From: Apostichopus japonicus
Taxonomy: Eukaryota > Echinodermata > Holothuroidea > Aspidochirotida > Stichopodidae
NCBI RefSeq assembly: GCF_037975245.1
Contig: NC_092562.1
Location: 22,931,554 to 22,995,553, forward strand
DNA length: 64,000 nt
Direction of reading: 5' to 3'
Shown: in pieces, positions 1-12,229 of the stretch
Position numbering within the stretch: the first letter of the stretch is position 1
How the letters are laid out: every line of letters starts with the position of its first letter
Notes under the pieces: model-generated
Seen by the model: only the letters and a program-made list of their open reading frames with translations
What the model was told of the DNA's origin: nothing
Database searches by the model: none
Translations under genes and position numbers: made by a program

Positions 1-426
1 TTGGAAGTTGATTATAATATACTGAGGGACCAAGGAATCAGTTTTTTTCTTTTCATTTGGAAGGAAGCCGGAACTAGCAAACTGTCAATGGCAATGGTTC
101 AAATAGGCAAACAAAACTCTACAACAGACTGAATATGTTGATTGATGACAAGAGCATTGAGAAAGATTGCCTAATTAATCTGTGAAATAATTCACATAGA
201 TCTTTTTTTGGCAAACACAACAATAAAACCCATTTAAAATACTTCTGGTCCAAAAATAGCAACAGTTGACAGACCTAGTTAACTTACATGAGTGTGCAAG
301 TTTGTGATGACTAATATTTCTGCTTTTTAGAAAGCCTATTCATAGAAATTGTGCAATTTTATTGGAAGATTGCTGTTTCTTCGGATACTGTATGCGTGTA
401 GTACGGTTTCATGCAATCCGTCTTAC

Positions 427-3400
427 CTGTTCCCCAATTTTAACTTTGTATTTGTGCTCCGGTGAATCTCCTCCGACCAGAAACGAATTAGGCCCTGTCT
501 TCTGTAACAGGTAGAGCCTGGCATGCAGAGCCCTCTGGACCCGCTTCTTCAGGACATGCTCAGCAAGTTCCAGGAAAGATTGCTGGCGTTGGGGTGAGCT
601 TCCTCTACGGGTTGAAAGCGAGGGGGACGAAGGGCGTCCTGGTCTAGGAGAGGGGGCTCTACTTAGTTTTGGTGACCCTACGGGGGAGGAACCCCTGGAT
701 GAGGTCTTCAGGTTAGGTGAACTCCGTCCACTGCTTCCAGAGGATGAGTTTGTTGATTTGGTCATAGCTGCAGGGGTATCACCACCAGATTTCTCTGGCG
801 AATACAGACTCCTGCCTGGTGACATTGGGCGTGCAAGCTGAAAAAAAAGGATTTAAAACAAATTATGACATGACAGACATGTTCAAATCGATTTCTCATT
901 GTAAATCATAAGTACAACACATCCAATTCAGTCATGGCATTCCTTTAAAAAAAAATTAATCATAAAAGTTGCATTGCTTCAGTAAATTTGCAGCAAAAAT
1001 TCAATAGGTTGATCCAAAACAACTCTTAACTTCCCTTCCCTCTTCTCTGATTTTCCTTGCCCCCCCTCCATGACCCCATGCAAAGACACACCTTCAACGT
1101 TAACACATTTTCTGGTTACTTCCCAACAATTTCAAACAATGTTGGCATTCCCTGACACAAAAAAGGCCAACACATGTTTTGACAAAGCAATTCTCTACCC
1201 TGATGTCAATATTTTACAAATCATAGGTTTATAAACAACCAGGTTGGACGCATCTCAGAATATTCAAGTTCTGTGCCAAAGTCAACAGGTTTTGCCAGTT
1301 TTTTTTCCCACTGGGCCAGGGAGGATAATATATAATACATGATAAAATACTTCAAATGCCTCTTGATCTATGACATCTGTTTCATATTTAGTTAAGACTG
1401 AAAACTTGAACTACACTGTAGGTCAAATTCACACTGGCATAATAATACAACTGGTGCTATTATGTGTGGGCTTGAATAAGAAATGGTAAAATAAATATCA
1501 AAAGATATAAAATCGACCTTCTGTACACACTAACAAGGACTTGCATAATGTTCCATTAAATTTCAGGACAAATAAGATCTATCAAAGTACTGAGGGGGCT
1601 GGTGTATGCAACAAGGCTCTTTGGAAGGCTCTTTCAACTTTCAAAAGTATTATATATGAAGATATCGCACAAAGCTAACAGTGTGTGTAGAGATACGTAT
1701 CTCAGCAGGTTTAATAGGTTCAAAGTGGGCTTTAAGTGCATAGTTCTTTCATAACATATCAAATCCTGCTCGGAAGTTCTCCCAAAGTTCATAGAAACAC
1801 AGACAATATTGCATATATCTTTATACCTTATACAGTAAATGTTAAGAATTGGTATGCATAATTACAGATTCAGGGATATGATGTACCATGAAATGCCATG
1901 GTACCAATTGTGTGCACAAATGCCAGACGATACAGAATTCTGCATGTATAAATGACAATGGTTAAAAAACACTAGTTCAGTATATACTTGTTGAGATCTA
2001 TAGTGTGCTGGCAGGGAACTATTGAAAACTACTGAAGCATCTGTGCTTTGTGTAGTATAAACAGTCGAGAATAAAACCTTAAGAAGCATATATTCAAGAT
2101 TCCAAAACAAACATTTAAAATTTGACTTAGATGCAGTGAGCTACAGCATTGTGAAGGAATACATTTGTTTAGGGTCGTAGAGGAATCTATTGTACCCAGC
2201 GAGCTGTACAATTACCCTCCTCTAAACTCAAGATAGATTCAGTCAAGCAGACCTGAGTTGAGAGTTTTCAATAGGAGGCCTATACGCTTTTCCGTCTTAT
2301 CATGAATGCAAATCGCTTTCGTTCACTGTGGTGTCATATTTAATCAAACGGATAAAACAGCTTTTCTTTCGATTCTTGGCATGGAACAATACGAGGACTA
2401 CTAGGGTTGGTGTTTCCTAAAACATCCCTGCATAGGGGTGCTGCTGATAAATCAAATTGTTCTTCACAGTTCCCTTTCACTATATTCCATTATAATTTAA
2501 CAAAGGACTATATTGAGGTGCTATCTTTTTGAGCTAAACCGGTTATGATCTACTGAACTTTACTTGACATCACGTTAGCACAACAAAGCACTGTTTGGGC
2601 CAGTTTTATTATTTACTCAACAATCTGAAAGACTTTGCATACATATAACTTGTTGCTAACTTGAAAATGCAAAGATCTATAGCATGGAATTGCATAACAG
2701 AAATCAAAGAGATTATTAGATCATCTCAAACCTGTCCATATATACATATAAGAGATTGAGAAACAGAAATTTTAAGGCTTACGACGTACCATTGGTCCTT
2801 TGTTCTGTGTCCTTTCACGACTACCAGATCGGCTTGGAGGGCGTGATCGTAACTTCTCTCTTATTAGTTGTCTCTGTTGTTTCTCCTCCAGCTTTAGTGC
2901 CATCAGTGAGCAATTCTCTAAACTATATTTAAGAGATAGAACAACCAAAATTAATGCATCTATATATTTTAATACATACTAAAGAATAACTAAAGAAACC
3001 TAATGTTGTGAACATCGAAAGATCGAATCTCACAAAACAATGTGAGGAAAGCCATCACAATGATCAGGACATGAAGGTTCTTCAGTTTGAGTGGGCAAGC
3101 CCGCCATTCTCTCTCTCTCTCATTTGTTTAAGAAAATCATTTAACAAGTGGCAATTTGATGCATTCTCAGTTTTTATTTCCTCAGGCTTCTCTTTAGGAT
3201 AAGATGCTCACTCAGACCTGACAACCCTTTATCAACCAACACTGCCCTCCCCCCTCCCCCTGCCCCTCCCCCCATACACAACTACTGTATCCTGGTTAAA
3301 CATAAATAAATACTATTTCAAATTTCCATCTCTTACTGTATCACCACCCATCTCCTCTACCCCCCTGCCCCTCCATCCCCCTCCAACCCCCCCCCACACA

Positions 3401-3610
3401 CACATAGATATCCTGGTTATACTACTGAACATTCCAAACTTCAATTTGCATTTTACAATATGGCTGAGTACATCTTGTGTAGTTTTAATAGCTTGCTTTC
3501 CATCACCAGTGTAGACCTATACTGTATTTCATCACACCATGCTAGTAATTGGGAAATAAGTTTGTATGAACTCACCTACTGACTGCTTTCTCCTTTGCTT
3601 TAGCAGACAT
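427..3610 (-). CDS. MAP3K1-like protein, N-terminal part (3 exons visible, continues beyond left edge)
   Basis: The visible exons are 3576-3610 (ATG at 3610), 2790-2922 and 427-837. All have GT-AG borders and they join in phase (579 nt, 193 codons). The protein starts with a charged helix containing [15 protein letters not shown] Ser/Pro/Arg-rich low-complexity stretch follows, then [19 protein letters not shown] and a KYKVKIGEQ end at the donor. This last block matches the segment just before the SWIM zinc finger of MAP3K1 (MEKK1), and QLIREKL resembles its upstream helix. In vertebrates MAP3K1 is a cytoplasmic MAP kinase kinase kinase with SWIM, RING and C-terminal kinase domains. None of those is in the window, so the kinase itself is inferred. 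An in-frame TGA upstream of the ATG supports this start. An alternative reading across the first junction is given under findings. Family call fairly sure; exact N terminus less so. Confidence 0.72.
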
Positions 3611-6600
3611 TGAAACTAAATTTCAGAGCTGATGCTTTTTTGTTCAGGTGTGAGAATATCTGTAGAGATGAAGGGAAAAAAATTGTATTTTTAGTTTCAA
3701 AGCACCCAGTAGTGTAAAGGGAGGAAATAAAATTCCAATTCAAACAGAATACTTTACTTCCTTTGTGGTTTCTTTAAATAACTTTACAAAAACGTTGGTT
3801 CTAACTACCCACACAGATAACTATTTTAACACAACAGACAGTGTCCCTGAGTTATTGCCTTCCAAGAAAGGCATCATTAATTCCAAGACAACAGCATACA
3901 ACAGCCTAAACAATTTTATTTAATACTTTTGTGTTGTAATAATAATCGCACAATCATGACGGTGTACTTTTTGGTCAAAATTCTCACCCATTCCTAGAGA
4001 TCGATCCAGTGGAAGTCCTATGTCCTAGTTTTTCTTTATAATCCAAGGCTTTCCAAACAATAATCTTATGCACTTACAGTATATGAGTACATTTGCTTGG
4101 ACCTACTGTACTGTACTATATCTACACATATATAATGTAGCAACTTAAACTATACTATGGCAAAGAATCAGTGATTTTGTTTCTGTAAATATATATATAT
4201 ATATTACAGTGTTGTTATGAACGCAGAATCCGCAGGATTCTGCGTCTGGGTCACAATGTTTTGGCCAGGGACGCAAAATCTTCAAATTGCTTGCGTCTCC
4301 GGTGGACACAAACCTTTTTTTTTTGAGAAACAAACCCCGAAGTACACTTTCACAACTAGGTCAACGGAAAATATAACAAAACACATTTTTGAATGAGCAT
4401 CTTTCATTACAGTATTTCTTTTCAAAAAACCACAACTTCTGACAAGAATCAAAAGTTCTCCCACTCCTACAGATCATTGAATTTGTTTGAAAATAAATAT
4501 GTCATAACAATCAACTGCAAGGTACTGTATACAGGGCTTAAGAACCTCCATTATGGAGATTCTCATGCTAAAACTAGACAATGAAGCGTTACCAAAATTC
4601 CCTGTGATTTGATTGGCTAATAGTCCCTACCCATTGTCTGGAAACATTCTTGCTTTGTAGTGATCAATGAACACGAAGTATGTTGTTGAACAACCTGCAA
4701 CGTTACTTTCTTTTCTGGATTTTCCTTCTCATGACGTTTTCAATTATATATATACATATAATTGAAATCGTAGTGGGTTGGAAATATTCCTTGTATATAT
4801 GTATTGTCTGCTTTTAGTAGCCATGTACTTTGACAGGAGCAAAATTGTCATGTTCGTGCAAGTCTGCCTTGAACATACAGTAGCAAAGAGCTGGTTAGCC
4901 ATTGTACGCAGCCAATAAGACCGGTCATACACATTGTCTGTGGTGCAGTATGGGACTACTGCATGTAGATTTATACCCTTCTATGCAGTCTTGAATATTA
5001 AGCAGTGGTGGAAAAAAGCATACTACTGAAGCATATATGAGCTTTTAGTTGTACCAGTTTGGAATGTAATCAGTGTTTACAAACAAAGCCTGTTTCTGTG
5101 TTGGCCAGGCATTGGATCTTAGTGTTTAACTGGCTAGAGAGTTCTCTTTACTTTGTACAGAACTTTATTCTCATGAAATTACAGGAATAAAACTTTCTCA
5201 GCAGGCTACAGTATGTACAGTATACGCACAGCTCTTAGACATCAGAGTATGTATATGTTCTGAGTAACAGTGTAACACAATTTCTTGAGGGTTCACATAC
5301 TTAATAGAAATACACTAACGCATAACACAAAGATAAATATAAATACATTCCGACAAAAGTCTGTCCACATTTTCATATTATAACAAAACTTCACTTTGCA
5401 CTATTCTTTGCAAAGGGACCGATTCCCGAGGACGAGAAACACATGATCATATGAACAGAAACCTGTTATGACAAATCTGTGATGAGATTATTTTAGCCAT
5501 CAAAGAGCTCTAGGCAACGTGATCGGTTTTTGCAAGTTTATTATGAACCTGAAATTCATAAAGAGGAGCCCTTTAAATAGCTTTCATTTAAATGCCAAAT
5601 CTGGATGGAACTAGAAGATTTGAATTCAGACTTACTGCAGCTCTGCAGACATCAGGCCTGTCAGGTGGAACTCTGAATCAAAATTTGTACTGCAAACGTA
5701 TTAATTAATAAACTCTTTCTGAATAAAGGAGACCTTGGAAAAAGCGTGCATGCAGCTTTCTTTCTATATATAGTAATGTGCATTGTGCAGAATATATAGC
5801 ATCTCAACACATGCAGTTTCTATGTAATGTTATTGTGTACATAGCCATTTAGTATTCCTGTTGAAGGAGGCTGCTGAGTGTTTACTGATGTTATAAACTG
5901 TGTACATGTGTGTAAATCATCCCTCTGATAATTATTGGGATGCCACTGGCTGATATATTTCCCCTGTGTGACAAGTTTTATAAGACTTTTCCAGTACTGA
6001 AGTATACACTGCCCAAATATCACATTCCTGAAAACTTACTTGCTCTGGCATCAAATTTCTCCATCAACTGGTAAAATCCACATGTATGTATTTTATAGCA
6101 CAGGATACATTACACCATACATTCCTTCCTTCAAGCAGAGTGTGAAATCAGGAATGTCACAATTGTCTAGTTTGTTTGCTGAAATATCTCAAATGTTGTT
6201 GACAAGATTTCACCACTAAAATGTATTGAACAGCACACTGAACAAAGCACAGTGCTGCATGTGGTTGATTTCAAAACTCAGATCTATATATACAAACCAC
6301 AAACACCCAAACATATCATGAAGACAAAACAGATTGATCTGCAATTTACAGTTGTAGTTTGTAAGAAGTCTGTAAATTAATATTTTAAGTTCTGATAATT
6401 CTTGCAAATATTCATTAAAAAAAATGGAAAATGTGATGGAATGATGATGTATTTATAGCACTGGCAGAACACTGTCCATTTAGTTCATGACAATTCAAAT
6501 TTGGTTCACATTGGAGAGTGCCACACAAATTACAACTCTACACACCGGAGGTCAGTGTTCAACTGACTATATTCGGCAAACTTCTCCTACTTTTATATTC

Positions 6601-9600
6601 ATAAATAACATCAACCTTCTACACAAACTCTTATAATCCAACACTTTGGGAATTATCCAAATAAGATACAGTAACTACTACAGTAGGTCTTTGGTGGGCT
6701 TAATTTATATATACTGAACAAGTATCTAAACTTGAACAGTATTAAAAGTTCACAGGTACAATACTGTAGAGCTGTACACATTATTATAACACAAACTGCT
6801 GTATATGGATGTGACAGAAATTTGGTGCAAAATTACAAACGACCATATCATTAAAAGCAAAAGTTTACCTGCGACGGGAAAGTTCTCAATTCCATGTCTC
6901 TGAATAATTGTAACCGTTAACAGTCGATATTCCTAAGACTGTGCCTGGTCAGTAGGCCACACAACGTACACAAGTCTCTACCAAACAGTCAAGTCTGATG
7001 GATAGCCCTTGTCTGAACCGCTTTTCACAGAACTTACGGTATATATCTATGTACAGTTAGTTAACTGTACAAAGTAAGACTATAGCTACCGGTAGTGGTG
7101 TTACTATTCTGGATTCACTTCATTGAGTAGGCACAATAGCTTTAAAGGGGAACACTACAAAGAGAGCGTGGTTCTTGGCAGTGTTTTGTTCCCAAACAAA
7201 GGCTATTTAAAAACAAATTTCCAAGGAGTAACCTTCTTTAAGAGAGCACTGACAAACAAACAAGGTAAATATATAGTATGGAGACAAAATGAGACTTGCC
7301 TATTTAGGCTTTTACAGTCAGCATTTTTTTTATAACTCAATTTTTATCCCAGATTGATACTTATGGGTATAATATACTTTGAGGACAAGCAGAATATATA
7401 CTTTCATTAACGGAAATTGTTCACAAATCTGTCAACGAGCAGGTCTACAAAAGGGCGTTTGTAGGCTTCGCTTAAATTGAACTGGATTTCAACTGAAAAT
7501 TAAGTATCAGGATAAGATGTCTACTGCATACAGTGACTTATCAATTAAATAAAATTGTTACATTTTTATTTATTGACAGACAACTTATAATGTGGGACAC
7601 AATCAGATTGACATTCTCACTATTTAAGTATGAACGGAATTGTTCCCATTGTTACTACTGTATGTGTCTATTCATTACTTAGATCTCTGCATTTCATCCT
7701 GGAAGATGGGGTCTGTTGCACAATCCATATTAAAAATGACAATCCCTGCACAGATCACATGTCCTGTCCGGCACACGGAAGCCATGTATGCTTTCCTGAA
7801 TGCAGACCTGTGTGGGCCACCATATAAACTGGCTTTGGTGCATTCCAGCAGGTCAAAGTTCATAGCTAGTCTCCACTCAATACATTCACTTACAGGTCAT
7901 CAGTAATGGCTTCAAATTTGATCAGGACAAAATTTTCAAAATGATTGGAAAGTACTTTTTGATATACCGGTTTTGGCTCTCCATATTATTCACAGATATT
8001 TAGGAATGGTCAATTAAATATTCACAATATCTAAATGAGAGAGAAGGGGGGGGTTATGCTTTGAAGTGGCAACTGAAAATGCATCTTGGAGTTTTAACAT
8101 GAGAAACCATTAATTTGAGCAATTTTAGCATATTTAAAGGCACTATGTTTGATAACATGAAACATACTTACTGTAATTATACTGCCTTCTAAATTCAGAA
8201 CTTTGTTTTTGTACAGTTGATGAAAGTTGCTGGTGTTTATTCAACAGGAGGTCACAAGTTATTACAAATTTGCAAGGCCATCACTGTTGTCCCAAATAAG
8301 ATGCCAACAAGTGACAAAATGGTCATCACTCTAGTTCCATCTCCAACAAATCTTTACTGCCACCCTCGAAGTATTTTGCCTCATTGTACCATTGAATTGT
8401 ATGACTTCATCTACCCCAATTTGTCAATGACTAGCAATAATTTCAACAGTAAGAACTAAGAACCTATCTACAAAAAAAATGCTCTGAAAGCTTAGAAATA
8501 GTCACTGCATTCAAATTTTGCAGGCAAAGAATACTGATGACCTAAGTTACAAATTAATCTGTAGAAACAGATTTTAAAGTCATTGTATAGCTCTACTGTC
8601 CCTTTCCATTTCTGTCTGTCACATATTTTCCATATATACCTACACTACAAAGTACATATTGCAGGAAGCAAATTTATTTGAATTGGTGCCTTATAGAATT
8701 TTATCCAATTTATAATTCTCCAGCCGTTACACTTCCTCTTTAAGGTTGTTCAAAGTACACTTCTGAGAACTGAAGGACTTGATACGAATACTAATATGCA
8801 AATCAAACAAGACAACAAGAAGGGGGAAATTGATCTTCACCAAAGATTGTTATCAAACCAGATTTCGATCTAGTCTGCCGCTAAGATCGTAAAGATGGAA
8901 TCTTGAGCTGATTATCTTACAACAATCAGACACTTGCACATGCTGTCAAATTGATGCTAAATTAGTAACATATTAAAACACTTCCACCGTTTCATGACGG
9001 ATCATTATGTTGTACATGTTGCTAATGTGATGTACTGTATAACATAACTTACAAAATAAATAATAACATAACATATGTTTTTTCGTATGTTAACAGTAAC
9101 TGTACAATGTCATTTTGTTCATTTCTTTATTTGTTACAAATATTGACTGAATTAATTATAGGAAGTTTACATTTTGGAATATAAACAGTAAGTCCACTTT
9201 GAGTACAAAATATCAAAATTTAATGTGTTAATTAATTAATGTTGCAATTACTTACAAAATGTTCACTTTATGTATACAGTACTCAAATGCACATCCTTCA
9301 AATTTAGAGAAATATTAGGTTTTCAAGTTTTCAACTGGTCTTGGATTTTAGTAAACAATATGGTTCTGTGAAAGAAACAATGTTCTGACAAATGGTATGG
9401 AAAAAGATGCAGACATTTGGGGATGAACAGACGTCGACCATGTTTTGCATAATAATTTTTGATATTCAATGTTGTATTACTGGACATGTTTGAAATATTA
9501 CGTAGCATACAAAATATTACTGCATTTGCAGCATAAAGATGACAGTCCCACATGTTGGGTGTTTAAAACTGACACTGCATAACTGAATCTTGATGGATGA

Positions 9601-9779
9601 AAATCCTGATCCTATTGAAAACTAAAAAAAAAATCAACAAAGGGAGTGGTGACTCACATAGAATGTGCCTTATAACAATACTATCAGCACTGAATTTTCA
9701 ATATCAGTTATCCAGCCCTGCAGGTTGAAAAAGCTTAAACTTAAAGAGCAGTAGGCTATACGGGCCTGGGTGTACCCAG
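3611..9779. other. non-coding stretch upstream of the MAP3K1-like coding exons
   Basis: Apart from the candidate leader exon at 6869-6932, I see no convincing gene, RNA or transposon here. The longest open frames are under 90 codons, have no recognisable family and lack codon character. The stretch has short (AT)n runs (for example near 4190), poly-T and poly-C tracts, and many TACTGTA/TACAGTA heptamers. Confidence 0.5.
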
Positions 9780-10221
9780 CATAGGCGTAGGAGGCGGGGG
9801 GGCTGGGGGGGCTGTAGCCCCCCCAACCAAAATTTTTGGTGAAAATTCGGGCAATATGCTGAGAATTTTTCGGGCACCTACTGAAAGAAGAGTAATTTGC
9901 AAAATGTTTTTCAATAGTTAAACTGATATTGCTATTATCGTTATTATTGTAACGACTTCCCCAATAATTAAAACCAATATGGAAGGGGAATAACACGGAA
10001 AATATTACCAAAATTTTTTTCGCGCTCCGCGCGTGTTCGGCATCTTAAATTAATGTGCATATCATATATTATTCATCGGTTAGTGGCATGTGATGTAATA
10101 ACCGATGAATGCCTATATGATATGCACATGTTGAACGCGCGGAGAGCGCGAAAAATTTGGTTATATTTTTCGGGCAAGTCGTTACAGCCCCCCCAAATCA
10201 AATTAGGCTCCTACGCCTATG
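9780..10221. mobile_element. hAT-like non-autonomous DNA transposon (442 bp)
   Basis: The ends are inverted repeats, CATAGGCGTAGGAG at 9780 and CTCCTACGCCTATG ending at 10221. They are flanked by a perfect 8-bp target duplication GTACCCAG (9772-9779 and 10222-10229). An 8-bp duplication with CA-initial ends is the hAT signature. C/G runs follow the left end (AGCCCCCCC). The centre is a long imperfect hairpin (about 10,014-10,157). No transposase is encoded. Confidence 0.8.
10014..10157. repeat. long imperfect palindrome inside the hAT-like element
   Basis: The left arm starts TTTCGCGCTCCGCGCGT and runs into ATGTGCATATCATAT and TTCATCGGTTA. The right arm mirrors this with TAACCGATGAAT, ATATGATATGCACAT and ACGCGCGGAGAGCGCGAAA. 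The arms are about 60 bp around a loop of roughly 15 bp. It could fold as a cruciform or a hairpin RNA. Confidence 0.8.
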
Positions 10222-11449
10222 GTACCCAGTAATTGGCCGAAGTTAGGCTAAAGTGAGAATTTGTCTTAACTCCAACATTTGGAAAGGCTATACAGTTTTA
10301 AGTTTGAACTTAACATCAGCCTACTATAGTATTGGATTGCTATTTGTAATCGCCAAACCGTTAAAAATAATCATCACACATTCCTGAATATTTCTTTGCT
10401 ATCAAATCATGTTTGTGATAAATGTATCATGCTAGGATATGGTAACACTAGGCTGGACCTAGGACCCTAACACAATCAATATTGGCCTACCTTATGTTGG
10501 TTTACACGAGGCCCCTATAGCTGAGTTGACTTCGACGTTATCGCTGAAAATTTCGTTATCAAAAGTCAAAATGGCATAAAATCAAGAAGAGCGTCCACCA
10601 ATTCCGACAGAAAAGTGAACATACAAATATAAACTATATAGCTGAGACAAAGGATTATACTTACGGCTTCTTTTCCGTGCGAAAACCACTTTGTTTGACA
10701 ACTCATCTTGGCAGACGACTCATTAGCGCTTGTATCATCTTTGGAATGTTGTTATGAGTCACTCCCACGCAATCGATGGAAGAAGAAAAGATCCCCGGGA
10801 ACAATACAATGGATGATTCATGCGCTATTAATAGCAACTAATGTAATGGCTCTCACTTTTCAATATGGGAGTGGCAGGAATATCTCTATCTTACTGACAA
10901 CGCCCATTCAAAGTCTATTCCAGTTAACTCTGGAATCAAACAAGATGTTTCCGTCAAGATGCAAGAAGAATTTAAAGGGATGATAAATTATGCATATTTT
11001 ATTTCGATGCTTGCCGATTAAACTAGTAGTAGTACTGTATATGTAGTATTATTGCAAACGTTTTACAGCTAGTATAATACTGCAATGGGGTATTGCCGTA
11101 TTGGTTACTGCGGCGGTATTTGTGACCAAGACTCAGCGAGGGGGGGTTCTGCAGTCCCATGTGGAAAGGAGTCCCTTGATATGTTAATGTTATCCAATAT
11201 TCATATTATTTTCCATTTCGTTTACATTTTGATTCTGATGTCATTTTTCTTTTGCTGATCATGAAAAGCGTTACAACAGAGCCATATCTATCGCATGCAT
11301 GGGTGAACAATCACCTTTTTTTACAAGAGGATGCTGAGCGACTTCTTGACTAGCATTTTTGAGACCGACTTGAGTGCAACAAACACAGCCCCCTGTTTTT
11401 AATATGCAACTGAACACTTTTATTTGTCTTGGAAAACGTGGGCAGAAGA

Positions 11450-12150
11450 AAAGTCTCAGGAAGCTGCAGCATTTTAAATATACGTGTCAACAAGAGGATT
11501 TACTCTTAAATTATACGGCGTTTCTCTCGGAACCCTAGTCACTGTCCAGATGGAAAGGACCCCGGAAGCTGTAGCGTTTTTAGATTTCTCTAATTCGTAG
11601 GGAGCTAAAATCACAAAAATACCTGTCGGAGGGAAAGGAATTCAATTTCTTTGCGCAATGTATTTAAAAGCTAAAGTGGGGATGAGATGTTGGAAGCTGC
11701 AGCGTTTTACGATATTTCTTGCTCTCTCGTAGCGAGAATTGTAATCCAGTGAAAAAAGGGGTTGCAGAGGGAAAGGGGAACACCCTCGAAACTGCATCGT
11801 GTTGGAGTATTTCCTGTGTTCACAGCGAGTCTAGATCAGGAAAATATGTGTGAGAGTGAGGAATTCATCTACTCTTGAATATATCCCAAAGTCCGGATGG
11901 TATGGGGGAGGGGGGTGGGTATCGAAAGGAAGAAGCCTCCATACTCTTTAGATTTTGGTGATGTGTCTTGTTATCTGGTAGCGACTTTTAAAGTAAAAAG
12001 TGCAGAAAGAGGAATTAACAGTTCTCTGAAATGTAGTCCAATTAAGCCCAGGCTAGTGCGAATCATGGAGAGGAATTCAGTTTCAGCGGAATGTATTACG
12101 CAGTCCAGATGGCGAAACACCCGGAGCTTAGTATTATCAGGGAAATGTAG
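11450..12150. repeat. degenerate long-period tandem repeat
   Basis: A module like GGAAGCTGCAGCGTTTTA recurs near 11,459, 11,566, 11,694 and 11,793. It is often preceded by a 'GTCCAGATGG...' phrase and followed by a 'TTTCT...CGTAGCGAG' phrase; a diverged copy lies near 12,110. Spacing is roughly 100-130 bp. Open frames across this zone (for example 11,897-12,301) have no recognisable product. Confidence 0.45.
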
Positions 12151-12229
12151 GGAAAACGTAAGGGGAAAACAGAGAACGATTTTTTGTTCACTTGTTGTAT
12201 TACTCTTATACTTTCGTGGGTGTAAGACG

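Larger units (their letters stand above)
6869..10714 (-). other. candidate 5' leader exons of the MAP3K1-like gene
   Basis: A segment at 6869-6932 is bordered by an acceptor (CACAGTCTTAG) and a donor (CGCAG/GTAAAC) on the minus strand. A donor GCC/GTAAGT sits just below 10,673, after an ATG at 10,714 (MSCQTKWFSHGKEA). Spliced together the two stay open, but 35 open codons are not significant. No frame continues through the exon at 3576-3610 without its own ATG, so these may be untranslated leader exons carrying an upstream ORF. Splice signals were seen; the link to the gene is inference. Confidence 0.25.

Noticed and set aside
10708-10983. 91-codon plus-strand open frame
   Set aside because: No recognisable domain or splice partners; it overlaps a better minus-strand donor signal at 10,673.
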